From positions 531,413 to 595,412 of the forward strand of contig JACRAR010000074.1 in the NCBI GenBank assembly GCA_016234745.1: 64,000 nucleotides of DNA. The letters run 5' to 3'. The notes under the pieces are model-generated. The model did no database searches and was not told where the DNA came from. It was given only the letters and a program-made list of their open reading frames with translations. Shown here piece by piece: positions 37,489 through 45,430 of this stretch; the stretch's first letter is position 1; each line of letters begins with the position of its first letter. This stretch comes from Betaproteobacteria bacterium (lineage in GTDB: Bacteria; Pseudomonadota; Gammaproteobacteria; Burkholderiales; Rhodocyclaceae). A program made the translations under genes and the position numbers.

Positions 37489-37601
37489 TTCTTGTTTCCT
37501 CCAGAGAGGTGCCGACTGCTATTGGTCGGCCAATCACCTTAAGTGCGAGACAAATCCACCAAACATATACCGGTTGATTGCCCCGACTCGCTACTTGCTG
37601 C

Positions 37602-37913
37602 TTATTGCAACTTGATTTCGACATCCACGCCCGCGGGAAGATCCAGCTTCATCAAAGCATCGACCGTCTTATCGGTCGGATCGATGATGTCCATCAGACG
37701 CAAGTGGGTGCGAATTTCAAACTGATCGCGCGAAGTCTTATTGACGTGCGGAGAACGCAGAATGTTGAAACGCTCGATACGGGTCGGGAGGGGTACTGGA
37801 CCACGCACCACGGCGCCGGTCCGCTTGGCTGTCTCGACAATTTCAAGGGCTGACTGGTCAATCAGGCGATAGTCGAAGGCCTTGAGACGGATGCGAATCT
37901 TCTGGTTCTGCAT
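37602..37913 (-). CDS. rpsJ: 30S ribosomal protein S10 / NusE
   Basis: A 103-residue protein with the conserved [18 protein letters not shown] and [23 protein letters not shown]10 also acts as NusE in antitermination with NusB. It is the first gene of the S10 operon; a good promoter lies about 60 nt upstream. No fusA or tuf gene precedes it: the neighbouring DNA is an accessory island. Confidence 0.98.
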   Translation of the reverse strand: MQNQKIRIRLKAFDYRLIDQSALEIVETAKRTGAVVRGPVPLPTRIERFNILRSPHVNKTSRDQFEIRTHLRLMDIIDPTDKTVDALMKLDLPAGVDVEIKLQ

Positions 37914-37971
37914 GACACACCTTTAAAGAACAATGCCGCAATGGAGCGCGGCGGGAGCACGAAAGAGCGGA

Positions 37972-38000
37972 ATAATACCGTCCTTTCATCGGCAATGCAA
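37972..38000 (-). promoter_or_regulatory. Promoter of the S10 operon (rpsJ)
   Basis: On the minus strand TTGCAT (38000-37995) and TATTAT (37977-37972) are 17 nt apart. The expected start, near 37965, would give a leader of about 50 nt before rpsJ, shorter than the long L4-responsive leader of E. coli. Confidence 0.7.
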
Positions 38001-38059
38001 GACCAATTTTGTGGTTATTTGATGATGAGGGTGTTGTTGGTGGAGTCTTTCGTCTCAAT

Positions 38060-38136
38060 TGCCGGGTCTCGCCCCGGCGGGCGAGTTCCTTTCTTGTGGC
38101 GACAAGAAAGGAACCAAAGAAGCGCTCCCCGCTGCC
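38060..38136 (+). repeat. Repeat copy A: inverted hairpin-bearing element at left edge of island
   Basis: This stretch of about 75 bp matches the reverse complement of 42854-42930 with about half a dozen mismatches. Its centre is a 13-bp perfect stem (38085-38097 and 38102-38114, arms GTTCCTTTCTTGT/ACAAGAAAGGAAC) with a 4-nt loop. It resembles REP-like intergenic repeats of betaproteobacteria. It lies between the S10 promoter and the AAA ATPase gene. Confidence 0.8.
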
Positions 38137-38339
38137 CCGGCCTTCGGCTTCCCTCACTCCAGACCACCAACCCGGCCGGCCTCGCAAACTCGCCTACGGC
38201 TCAAACAGCGAGTCCGGACTACCCCGGTCCGGCGGTCTTCCGCTCGGCGGGGTAGAGGGGAAAGTCACTCACGGCAATTTCGGACAGCCTAAAATTTTCT
38301 CCATATCTGCCGCATACGAATGTTGGTTGACGCATTAAC
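38137..38339. other. Non-coding stretch between repeat A and the AAA ATPase gene
   Basis: About 200 nt that continue the G+C-rich style of the repeat (phrases such as CGGCCTTCGGCTTCCCTCACTC) up to about 38265, then turn A+T-rich toward the stop of the ATPase gene. No convincing gene or RNA is seen. It is probably the remainder of a longer intergenic repeat family. Confidence 0.45.
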
Positions 38340-39683
38340 CTAGACAAAGCCGATTCCTTTCGCTCCAATAAGCTGAGCACCAACTTTTCCACCACCCTCG
38401 ACCATGTTATGCAGGGCACCCTGGAAAAACTTGAAATCAAGTGTAGTCGCTCTTGCTTCCAGCATCTTCTGTATTGACCGACGCACCAATTCCTTCAGGA
38501 ATGCCGGACTCGCTGCGCTAGTTCTCTGGCTGACGCGGGCAATGACTTCTTCCGAAACCGGCACTGACTTGGCGAAGTGGCCAAGCAAGTGCCGCCGCTC
38601 GTCATCCGCCGGCAATCCGACTTCTATTGCCTGGTCGATCCGCCCAGGCCGTGATGCCAGAGCAGGCTCCAGCACATCGGGACGGTTCGTGGTCAAGATG
38701 AACAGCACTTGTGCGTCTGGCGTTAGTCCGTCCATTTCGTTGAGCAGGCAATTGAGCAAACTGGGATGAGTTTGGCCGGCGAATTCACGGTTCTCCGCAA
38801 TCAGGTCTACATCTTCAATCATGATCAAGGATGGCGACATCCATCGCGCGGCCTCCATGATTTGGCTGATCAGCCCAAAGCTATCCGGCGTAAGAATGAA
38901 GCGGGTCCAGCCCTGTAACTGTCCCACCAAGTAACGCAACAGCAGCGTCTTGCCCGTGCCGGGCGGGCCATAAAGCAGAACACCTTTTCGTGCCGAAAAT
39001 CCGAGTTTGGAAAGCGCATCGACTTGGGCGATGAACCCCATCGTGTTGCTCTCAAAGAGGTCAGCCGTCTGTTGGTCCAGAATGACGTCTTCCTTGACGA
39101 CCGTCGTCAGCGGAACCCGCTTGAAGTCGACTGATCCCTTGATCAGTATCCCTTCCGGAACATTGGAACCGGGAATCAGGATTCGACCTTTGAAAGTATC
39201 GGCCCGGCGGCCCACCAATATCAATTGATCGATGAACGCCAATGCAAACTGCCTGCCCTGGTCCCCCTGTGGCACCGCCAATTCGACCCGGAATTCAGCA
39301 TTCCAATGTTCGATGGTTGTCTCGTACAGCACCCCATATCGAAGACCGTCCTGCTCGTCTAACCACAAACCACGCAACTGTGTCTGCACAGGTTCTCCGT
39401 CGCCCAAGTCAAGCATGGTATAGACGGGCGGGCCGACGGCGATCGCGCCATCCCCGTCTTCCAACAGATTCGGAAAGCGAAACTCACCCTCGGTCTCAGC
39501 AATTCGACACCCAAAGAACTTGTGGTCTGGTTTCCGGGAAAAGAAATCGAGGATCGCCGCTTGGACATCTACCCGCATCCATAGCGGAAAGATGTGTCGA
39601 AAGACGACAAGATCATCAAGATCGACCTCGCCAAAATGCTCATCGAGCCACTCGACGGCAAGCTTCTTCTTGTTTTTACGCAT
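38340..39683 (-). CDS. AAA ATPase, Bcs1-like, with unknown N-terminal domain
   Basis: A 447-residue protein. Residues 1 to about 190 match no domain I recognise. The AAA module follows: Walker A GPPGTGKT at 239-246, a Walker B that reads MIED (E290-D291, the order seen in Bcs1-like AAA proteins rather than DE), sensor-1 N333 in TTNRPD, and two arginine-finger candidates (R345, R348) in SRPGR. The ATG at 39683 with AAAGGA a few bases upstream is chosen over an upstream TTG. It diverges from the TPR/nuclease pair across a 133-nt A+T-rich region. Such ATPases remodel or unfold proteins as hexamers; the target is unknown. Island gene, lower in G+C than its surroundings. Confidence 0.85.
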   Translation of the reverse strand: MRKNKKKLAVEWLDEHFGEVDLDDLVVFRHIFPLWMRVDVQAAILDFFSRKPDHKFFGCRIAETEGEFRFPNLLEDGDGAIAVGPPVYTMLDLGDGEPVQTQLRGLWLDEQDGLRYGVLYETTIEHWNAEFRVELAVPQGDQGRQFALAFIDQLILVGRRADTFKGRILIPGSNVPEGILIKGSVDFKRVPLTTVVKEDVILDQQTADLFESNTMGFIAQVDALSKLGFSARKGVLLYGPPGTGKTLLLRYLVGQLQGWTRFILTPDSFGLISQIMEAARWMSPSLIMIEDVDLIAENREFAGQTHPSLLNCLLNEMDGLTPDAQVLFILTTNRPDVLEPALASRPGRIDQAIEVGLPADDERRHLLGHFAKSVPVSEEVIARVSQRTSAASPAFLKELVRRSIQKMLEARATTLDFKFFQGALHNMVEGGGKVGAQLIGAKGIGFV

Positions 39684-39816
39684 ATTATTTCCTTTTAAGG
39701 TAAATTGGTCGGCCAATTCAAAGGTATCTAATACTCTACACTATAGCGCGGAATCGTGTTACAATAGAGCTATAATAGTATATAATTGCACCATTAGATA
39801 GCTATACGGAGGACAC
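39684..39816. promoter_or_regulatory. Divergent promoter/operator region of the island module
   Basis: A 133-nt A+T-rich gap. TATAGC at 39742-39747 faces two copies of GCTATA (39769-39774, 39801-39806), and AATTGG/CCAATT (39703-39708, 39713-39718) forms a short inverted repeat. These could be operators that coordinate the AAA gene with the TPR/nuclease pair. Ribosome-binding sites AAAGGA (minus) and GGAGGA (plus, 39808-39813) lie at its two ends. Confidence 0.45.
39758..39786 (+). promoter_or_regulatory. Promoter of the TPR/nuclease operon
   Basis: GTTACA (39758-39763, 4 of 6 to consensus) and a perfect TATAAT (39781-39786) are 17 nt apart. A second TATAAT lies at 39771-39776. The predicted start is about 25 nt before the TPR gene ATG. 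Confidence 0.6.
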
Positions 39817-40773
39817 ATGTTAAAGCCATTGCAGATCGAAGGCGCTAGGGCGCTGGCTGATGCCGACGCCGTAGATCACGTCAAAGTGATTGCCGGTGCT
39901 GACGGCCTGACCGTCGAAATCAACCGAAAATTGACGGTCGCCAACCGGATGAAGCAAGCCCGGGTTTTCGCAAAGGCCGATACCTGTTTTTCCTGGCTGC
40001 GGGAAATGGGCATTACCCGTATCCATGAGGTAGACCTGACTCTATGGGGAACCGAGGACCGATCTGAATTGCCTAGACTTGCAAGTCTCCTGGCATTCTG
40101 TAAATCCAGTGTCGCGGCGGTAATCGGCGGTGAGTGGGTACGCCACGTCAAGAGTGCTGAGTCACTCTCGAAGAAAGGTCGGTATGCCGAAGCGGCCCTT
40201 GCTGCGAACAAAGCATTGGAACTGGCGGAAGAAGCGCTCAAACCTGACGATCCGGTAATTTCAGAGATTCTCAATACGCTCGGGACTCAACATTTTGCTC
40301 TGGGGCAGTTTGAGCAAGCAGAACCACTCTACAAACGTGCTCTTGAAAATGCTGAGAAGGTGCTCGGTAAAGATGCTCCTTTGGCGGGAGTGTGTCTGAA
40401 CAATTTGGCGGAGACATATGACGCACAGGGAAAATCAGAGCAGACTGAGGGCATGTATTTACGTGCTTTGAACATCGCTGAAAAAGAAATTGACGCAGAC
40501 CCGACTCACGCAGACAAGTCCAATTTGGCAGTTATCCTGACCAATCTTGCATCCTGTTATGGGCGACAAGGTTCTATCGAGCAGGCCGAACAACTTTACC
40601 AGCGGGCAATGGAGATTTGGGACGACGAGACGGGCTTACTCTTTCGTGATCCTCTCAAGGCTGTATTCACGCTTGATGGATTGGCTGGTATCTACACCAA
40701 GACCGGGCGAGAGAAGAAGGCCGCGGTGCTGGAAAAGCGTGCTGCCAAGATCAAGTCCCGAGAGAAGAAGTGA
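39817..40773 (+). CDS. TPR-repeat protein of the island
   Basis: A 318-residue soluble protein. Residues 1 to about 105 form a domain I do not recognise (no signal peptide). From about 112 to 312 there are five tetratricopeptide-like units, near 112-143, 151-184, 191-226, 236-270 and 282-312, with the usual A..Y...G....A...Y..A pattern (e.g. LGQFEQAEPLYKRALE). TPR arrays hold protein partners. The gene is followed after 48 nt by the INT-repeat/nuclease gene on the same strand, so the two are probably one transcript. It may recruit the nuclease or the divergently encoded AAA ATPase; this is inference. Confidence 0.85.
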   Translation: MLKPLQIEGARALADADAVDHVKVIAGADGLTVEINRKLTVANRMKQARVFAKADTCFSWLREMGITRIHEVDLTLWGTEDRSELPRLASLLAFCKSSVAAVIGGEWVRHVKSAESLSKKGRYAEAALAANKALELAEEALKPDDPVISEILNTLGTQHFALGQFEQAEPLYKRALENAEKVLGKDAPLAGVCLNNLAETYDAQGKSEQTEGMYLRALNIAEKEIDADPTHADKSNLAVILTNLASCYGRQGSIEQAEQLYQRAMEIWDDETGLLFRDPLKAVFTLDGLAGIYTKTGREKKAAVLEKRAAKIKSREKK

Positions 40774-40821
40774 TGCCCATCTCGAAATCCGCGCAGCGGC
40801 TATAAAGCTCCAGGAACGATA

Positions 40822-42849
40822 ATGATGGCCAAACACAAATGGCGACCATTCTTGGATGCACGCGCCTGGGCACATGAACAGCGTCTGCGTTCGGCAACAC
40901 AATGGCGAGAACTCCATAAACAAGGCGCACTGCCAGGTGATATTCCGGCAACTCCATACTATGTCTATCGAGCCCAATGGAAATCGTGGGGCGATTTCCT
41001 CGGCACGGGTTACATAGCCAGCCAAAATCGCCGCTATCGCTCGTTCGAAGAAGCCCGCAAATGGGCACGTGGTCAAGGGCTCAAGTCAAACACAGAATGG
41101 CTTAAGCTCGCTGCCGAGAAAAGATTGCCGGAGGATATTCCAACAAATGTGCAGCAGTTTTATCGAAGCGAGTGGCAAGGAATCGCTGACTTTCTTGGAA
41201 ACAACTATGTGGCCACGTACAACCGGAAATACCGCTCCTTCGCCCTGGCGCGTGAGTGGGCCCGCGCCCAGAGCCTTCAATCCGGAACGCAATGGAGAGA
41301 GTATTCCAAACAGCCTGGCTGGTTGCCTCGGGACATTCCCGCAAACGTGGCCAGCGTCTATAGAAGCGATTGGGCGTCGTGGGGTGATTTCCTTGGCACC
41401 GGGAATGTAGGTCCCGGTCGTCACCACTGGAGATCCTTCACGGATGCGCGACAATGGGCGCGCGCTCAGGAGTTAACATCAGATGCCGATTGGAAGAGAC
41501 GCATCAAGCAGCCGGGTTGGCTACCGACGGACATTCCGGCCGATCCCCGTAAAACGTATGGGGCGGCGTTTACGTCGTTAGGCGATTTCCTGGGCACTGG
41601 AAATCTATCCTCTCGTGAATACAACTGGCGGCCTTTCCATGAGGTTCAGATTTGGGCGCAGGAAAAGAAAATTGACAGTCTGACTGAATGGCGTGAGTTG
41701 GTAGGGGCGACTAAAGAAGCGTGGCCCAAGGACATTCCTACCAACCCGGATCTCGTATATAGGAAGTCGAAGGAATGGAAAGGGTGGGAAGATTTCCTGG
41801 GAGTGCCTCGAATGGCCAAGCGCTCAAAGGATGAAGAACGGCTGAGACATGAGTTGGCCAGTGTGTTGCCAGAAATTGATCTCGCGACCAGGAATATTCC
41901 TATCGTTGGTGCCAGAACAAAGAACGTCGATCTTTGCGCCCCTAAACTTCATCTAGTTATCGAGTTCGATGGAAACTACTGGCACAGCGCCCCGGAATCT
42001 GAGGCTCGCGACAAAGCGAAAACGCAAATGCTTCAAGAGGCGGGTTGGACAGTTGTTCGTATTCGCGAACACCCCCTTGGCCTGATCAGTTCAAGCGATG
42101 TTCAAGTTCCCACAAAGCTAACCACATTCAAACGTACAGTTGCTGTGTTGAAACATCTTTCAAAACTCGGCTATGTCAGTCAGGAAGCTGTGGCCCAGTA
42201 CGAAGCGGGTGGGCGTAGTGTCGGTGGTGCCAACGCATCTAGTGTCATACGGGAAACTTGGATGTCGTTTGAGGAAGCACGAGTGTGGGTTAGGGCGCAA
42301 GGAATTAAGACTCAACGTCAATGGATCAAGTTAGTGAACCAGGAAGGGTGGCGACCAGGCAACATGCCGAAATATCCGTTAGAAGTCTACAGAGACCGCT
42401 GCGCCACATGGGGAGAGTTTCTCGGCACCGGCCGGAAGGCAACCTTCCTGCGAGAGTATCGGACATTTGAAGAGGCTCGCAAGTGGGCAGGCGCGAAGCA
42501 GCTCAAATCTCGAACCGAGTGGGTTGCACTCGCAAAACTAGAAGGGTGGCGACCAGAAGACATCCCCTCGAACGTGCGCGGTGTCTATAAGAGCGAATGG
42601 ACAGACTGGGGCGATTTTTTAGGAACCGGGAACGTGGCTCCAGGCAGCCACGTCTGGCGGCCTTTCATGAGCGCGAGACAGTGGGCACGTGAGCAACAGC
42701 TATCCACCAGAGCGGATTGGCACATGCTGGCCCGGAACAAGGCGTTACCGCAGGACATCCCCGCTTCACCGCAAACTGTTTATGAAGAATGGGCGGGGTG
42801 GCCCGATTTCCTGGGAAAAACCATCAAAAAGAATTCCACGACGCCATAG
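40822..42849 (+). CDS. INT-repeat protein with internal Vsr/DUF559-like nuclease domain
   Basis: A 675-residue protein with two parts. Eight repeats of about 55-65 residues follow the pattern W/YR.F..AR.WA...L.S...W.......P.DIP..P...Y...W..W.DFLGTG, the style of the phage-integrase repeat unit. Five precede (about 8-61, 72-126, 137-192, 203-258, 269-327) and three follow (480-535, 547-602, 612-665) a central domain at about 335-445. That domain reads VDLCAPKLHLVIEFDGNYWH and, later, GWTVVRI, the layout of Vsr/DUF559 PD-(D/E)XK nucleases; likely metal or catalytic residues are D370, E381, D383 and nearby K398/K400. AGGA lies 6 nt before ATG 40822. The repeats may read DNA; the centre may cut it. 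Confidence 0.85.
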   Translation: MMAKHKWRPFLDARAWAHEQRLRSATQWRELHKQGALPGDIPATPYYVYRAQWKSWGDFLGTGYIASQNRRYRSFEEARKWARGQGLKSNTEWLKLAAEKRLPEDIPTNVQQFYRSEWQGIADFLGNNYVATYNRKYRSFALAREWARAQSLQSGTQWREYSKQPGWLPRDIPANVASVYRSDWASWGDFLGTGNVGPGRHHWRSFTDARQWARAQELTSDADWKRRIKQPGWLPTDIPADPRKTYGAAFTSLGDFLGTGNLSSREYNWRPFHEVQIWAQEKKIDSLTEWRELVGATKEAWPKDIPTNPDLVYRKSKEWKGWEDFLGVPRMAKRSKDEERLRHELASVLPEIDLATRNIPIVGARTKNVDLCAPKLHLVIEFDGNYWHSAPESEARDKAKTQMLQEAGWTVVRIREHPLGLISSSDVQVPTKLTTFKRTVAVLKHLSKLGYVSQEAVAQYEAGGRSVGGANASSVIRETWMSFEEARVWVRAQGIKTQRQWIKLVNQEGWRPGNMPKYPLEVYRDRCATWGEFLGTGRKATFLREYRTFEEARKWAGAKQLKSRTEWVALAKLEGWRPEDIPSNVRGVYKSEWTDWGDFLGTGNVAPGSHVWRPFMSARQWAREQQLSTRADWHMLARNKALPQDIPASPQTVYEEWAGWPDFLGKTIKKNSTTP

Positions 42850-42853
42850 AGAT

Positions 42854-42930
42854 CGCGGCGGAGAGCGTTTCTTTGGTTCCTTTCTTGTCGCAACAAGAAA
42901 GGAACTCGTCCGCCGGGACGAGACCCGGCA
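42854..42930 (-). repeat. Repeat copy B: inverted hairpin-bearing element at right edge of island
   Basis: Inverted copy of 38060-38136. It contains the same 13-bp stem (42876-42888 and 42893-42905) with a 4-nt loop. It begins only 5 nt after the stop of the nuclease gene, so its hairpin may also end that transcript. Confidence 0.8.
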
Positions 42931-43056
42931 TGGTGGCGTTGCTCTATGTGGAACAGTGCGCGACCGGAGGAACGCTACCAGAATCCAAACCACTCGCACC
43001 GTAGAACCATATCGCGCCAACCTGGAATCCGAGGTGAGCAGCACGAGTGACCCGAC

Positions 43057-43266
43057 CTAATGTTTGCGAGGATCGATGCCGCGCTGCTGACACGCTGCCA
43101 GAAAAACCCGTAGCGATGTTTCACCTTCACGGCGCAGGTCATTAACGTCTGCCGAATAGAAATCAGCACCACCGTTCAAACCCAGAAATTCGCCACGGAA
43201 CAACGAAATCTCCGGATCAAAAGCAATCACGGCCTGATAGCCATCAATCGTCATCACGTTGTTCAT
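43057..43266 (-). pseudogene. HicB-like antitoxin, C-terminally truncated
   Basis: A 69-residue remnant starting MNNVMTIDGYQAVIAFDPEI, then LFRGEFLGLNGGADFYSADV and LRREG..SLRVFLAACQQRGIDPRKH. This is the N-terminal partial-RNase-H domain of HicB antitoxins, which normally goes on to a ribbon-helix-helix or similar DNA-binding domain of about 40 residues (GKFNVRL... pattern). Here a stop follows at the point where that domain should begin. The next frames on the same strand do not encode it either; the sequence instead runs toward repeat B. No HicA toxin gene is adjacent. A functional short protein cannot be excluded. Confidence 0.65.
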
Positions 43267-43289
43267 GGTCTTACTCCATTCAGGATGGC

Positions 43290-44462
43290 CTACTTGTTCA
43301 ACTGCCGCATCGCCCGTTCCAAGCCTTCCAGCGTGAGCGGAAACATCCGTCCGCCTACAATGTTGTGGATGATCTGGATCGAATGGCGGTATTCCCAGAG
43401 CCGCTCCGGTTCCGGGTTGATCCAGACGGCGCGCGGGTATTTCTCGAGCAGACGCTGCAGCCAGACGGCGCCGGCTTCGTCGTTCATGTATTCGACGCTG
43501 CCGCCGGGCTGGAGAATTTCGTAGGGGCTCATGGTGGCGTCGCCGATCAGGATCAGCTTGTAATCGTCGCCGTACTTGTGCATGACGTCGTGCAGCGGGA
43601 AGCGTTCGGTGTGGCGGCGGCGATTGTCGCGCCAGACGTAGTCATAGACGCAGTTGTGGAAGTAAAAATACTCTAGATGTTTGAACTCGGTCTTGGCGGC
43701 CGAGAACATTTCCTCGCAGAGCTTGATGTGATCGTCCATCGAGCCGCCGATGTCGAGGAACAGCAGCACTTTCACCTTGTTGTGGCGCTCCGGCTGCATC
43801 TTCAGGTCGAGCCAGCCGGCGTTTTGCGCGGTGCCGCGGATGGTGCCGTCGAGATCGAGCTCTTCCGCGGCGCCCTCGCGCGCGAAGCGCCGCAAGCGGC
43901 GCAGGGCGATCTTGATGTTGCGCGTGCCGAGTTCTACCGAATCGTCGAGGTTGCGATATTCGCGGTTTTCCCAGACCTTGATGGCGGTGCGATTACCGGC
44001 GGATTCCCCGCCGATGCGGATGCCTTCAGGGTGGTAGCCGCCGTGTCCGTAGGGCGAACTTCCGCCGGTGCCGATCCATTTGCTGCCGCCGGCGTGGCGT
44101 TCCTTTTGCTCCTTGAGCCGCTCCTTGAACTGCTCCATCAGTTTGTCCCAGCCGAGTTTTTCCAGCTTGGCTTTTTCTTCCGGCGTCAGATGTTTCTTCA
44201 TCATCATGCGCAGCCATTCTTCGGGAATTTCGGCATCCAGCCCCGGAATCTCGGTCACTCCCTTGAAATAGGCGCCGAAGGCCCGGTCGAACTTGTCGTA
44301 GTTGGATTCGTCCTTGACCAGGCAGGCGCGCGAAAGAAAATAGAAATCGTCCATGCTGTGTCCGGCAAGACGTTCCTGCATGGCTTCCAGCAAGGTCAGG
44401 AACTCCCGCGTGGATACCGGCAGTTTGGCTGCCTTGAGATGAAGAAAGAAGTCGATGAGCAT
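43290..44462 (-). CDS. VWA-domain protein, CoxE-like
   Basis: A 390-residue protein with a von Willebrand A domain in its C-terminal half. The MIDAS motif, around residue 235, reads DIGGSM, so the usual second serine is replaced by glycine, a variant normal in this family. The N-terminal half (SMDDFYFLSRACLVKDESNYDKFDRAF) is helical. It lies 26 nt downstream of a MoxR-family AAA ATPase. MoxR/VWA pairs act as chaperones for metal-cofactor insertion or complex maturation. Its client is unknown. The pair is widespread in betaproteobacteria. Confidence 0.88.
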   Translation of the reverse strand: MLIDFFLHLKAAKLPVSTREFLTLLEAMQERLAGHSMDDFYFLSRACLVKDESNYDKFDRAFGAYFKGVTEIPGLDAEIPEEWLRMMMKKHLTPEEKAKLEKLGWDKLMEQFKERLKEQKERHAGGSKWIGTGGSSPYGHGGYHPEGIRIGGESAGNRTAIKVWENREYRNLDDSVELGTRNIKIALRRLRRFAREGAAEELDLDGTIRGTAQNAGWLDLKMQPERHNKVKVLLFLDIGGSMDDHIKLCEEMFSAAKTEFKHLEYFYFHNCVYDYVWRDNRRRHTERFPLHDVMHKYGDDYKLILIGDATMSPYEILQPGGSVEYMNDEAGAVWLQRLLEKYPRAVWINPEPERLWEYRHSIQIIHNIVGGRMFPLTLEGLERAMRQLNK

Positions 44463-44488
44463 GGGCGTGGTTTTCTCGGGTGGTTGCC

Positions 44489-45340
44489 TTAGCGGTTGTG
44501 TTTCGCCATGAATACTAGCCGCTCGAACAGATGCACGTCCTGTTCGTTCTTGAGCAGCGCACCGTGCAACGGCGGCACCGCAACTTTGCGGTCCTTCGAG
44601 CGCAGCGCCTCGGGCGGAATTTCCTCGGCCAGCAGCAGCTTGAGCCAGTCAAGCAGTTCCGAGGTGGACGGCTTCTTCTTCAGGCCGGGAATTTCACGCA
44701 GTTCAAAGAAGACTTCCAGGGCTTCCTTGAGCAGCGCCTGCTTGAGCCCCGGGAAATGCACATCCACGATTTTCTGCATGGTCTCGCTGTCGGGAAACTT
44801 GATGTAGTGGAAGAAGCAGCGTCGCAGAAACGCGTCCGGCAATTCTTTTTCGTTGTTCGAGGTGATGAATACAATCGGCCGGTGCTTGGCCTGGATCAGT
44901 TGCTGGGTTTCATAGACGTAAAACTCCATGCGATCGAGTTCGCGCAGCAAGTCGTTGGGAAATTCGATGTCGGCCTTGTCGATCTCGTCGATCAGAATCA
45001 CGGTCGGCCGGTCGGCTTCGAGTGCCTGCCACAGCACGCCCTTGACGATGTAATTGGCGATATCCCTGACCCGTTCGCCGTCCGGTCCGCCGAGCTGAGA
45101 ATCGCGCAAACGCGAAACGGCGTCGTATTCGTAAAGCCCCTGCTGCGCCTTGGTGGTGGATTTGATATGCCATTGCAGCAGGGGAGCGCCCAGCGCATTG
45201 GCGACTTCCTCGGCCAGCAAGGTTTTGCCCGTACCAGGTTCGCCCTTGATCAGCAGTGGCCGTTGCAGGGTAATGGCGGCATTCACAGCCAGCATCAAAT
45301 CGGGAGTCGCAACGTAAGTATTGCTGCCTTCGAAACGCAT
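44489..45340 (-). CDS. MoxR-family AAA ATPase
   Basis: A 283-residue AAA+ ATPase. Walker A GEPGTGKT lies at 33-40, Walker B in ILIDEIDKAD, sensor 1 in ITSNNEKELPDAFLRRC, where the arginine-finger residues are kept. This is the MoxR branch, in which the ATPase works with a VWA partner, encoded immediately downstream (26 nt). It is upstream and probably first in a two-gene operon. Confidence 0.92.
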   Translation of the reverse strand: MRFEGSNTYVATPDLMLAVNAAITLQRPLLIKGEPGTGKTLLAEEVANALGAPLLQWHIKSTTKAQQGLYEYDAVSRLRDSQLGGPDGERVRDIANYIVKGVLWQALEADRPTVILIDEIDKADIEFPNDLLRELDRMEFYVYETQQLIQAKHRPIVFITSNNEKELPDAFLRRCFFHYIKFPDSETMQKIVDVHFPGLKQALLKEALEVFFELREIPGLKKKPSTSELLDWLKLLLAEEIPPEALRSKDRKVAVPPLHGALLKNEQDVHLFERLVFMAKHNR

Positions 45341-45430
45341 CGGGTCATCCTTAAAAAGTGAGTGAGCTACAAGGATTTTACAGGGGTTGAGCGGGCAGGA
45401 CGCAGTGCGAGCCCTCTCTGCCCAGTTAAC

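Noticed and set aside
37521..37534. ATTGGTCGGCCAAT between rplC and rpsJ, also found at 39704-39717 before the AAA gene
   Set aside because: A 14-nt match is expected several times by chance in 64 kb; the surroundings share nothing else.
43290..45340. The MoxR/VWA pair as a candidate defence system
   Set aside because: This CoxE-like pair is a common betaproteobacterial chaperone module and has normal composition and housekeeping neighbours.
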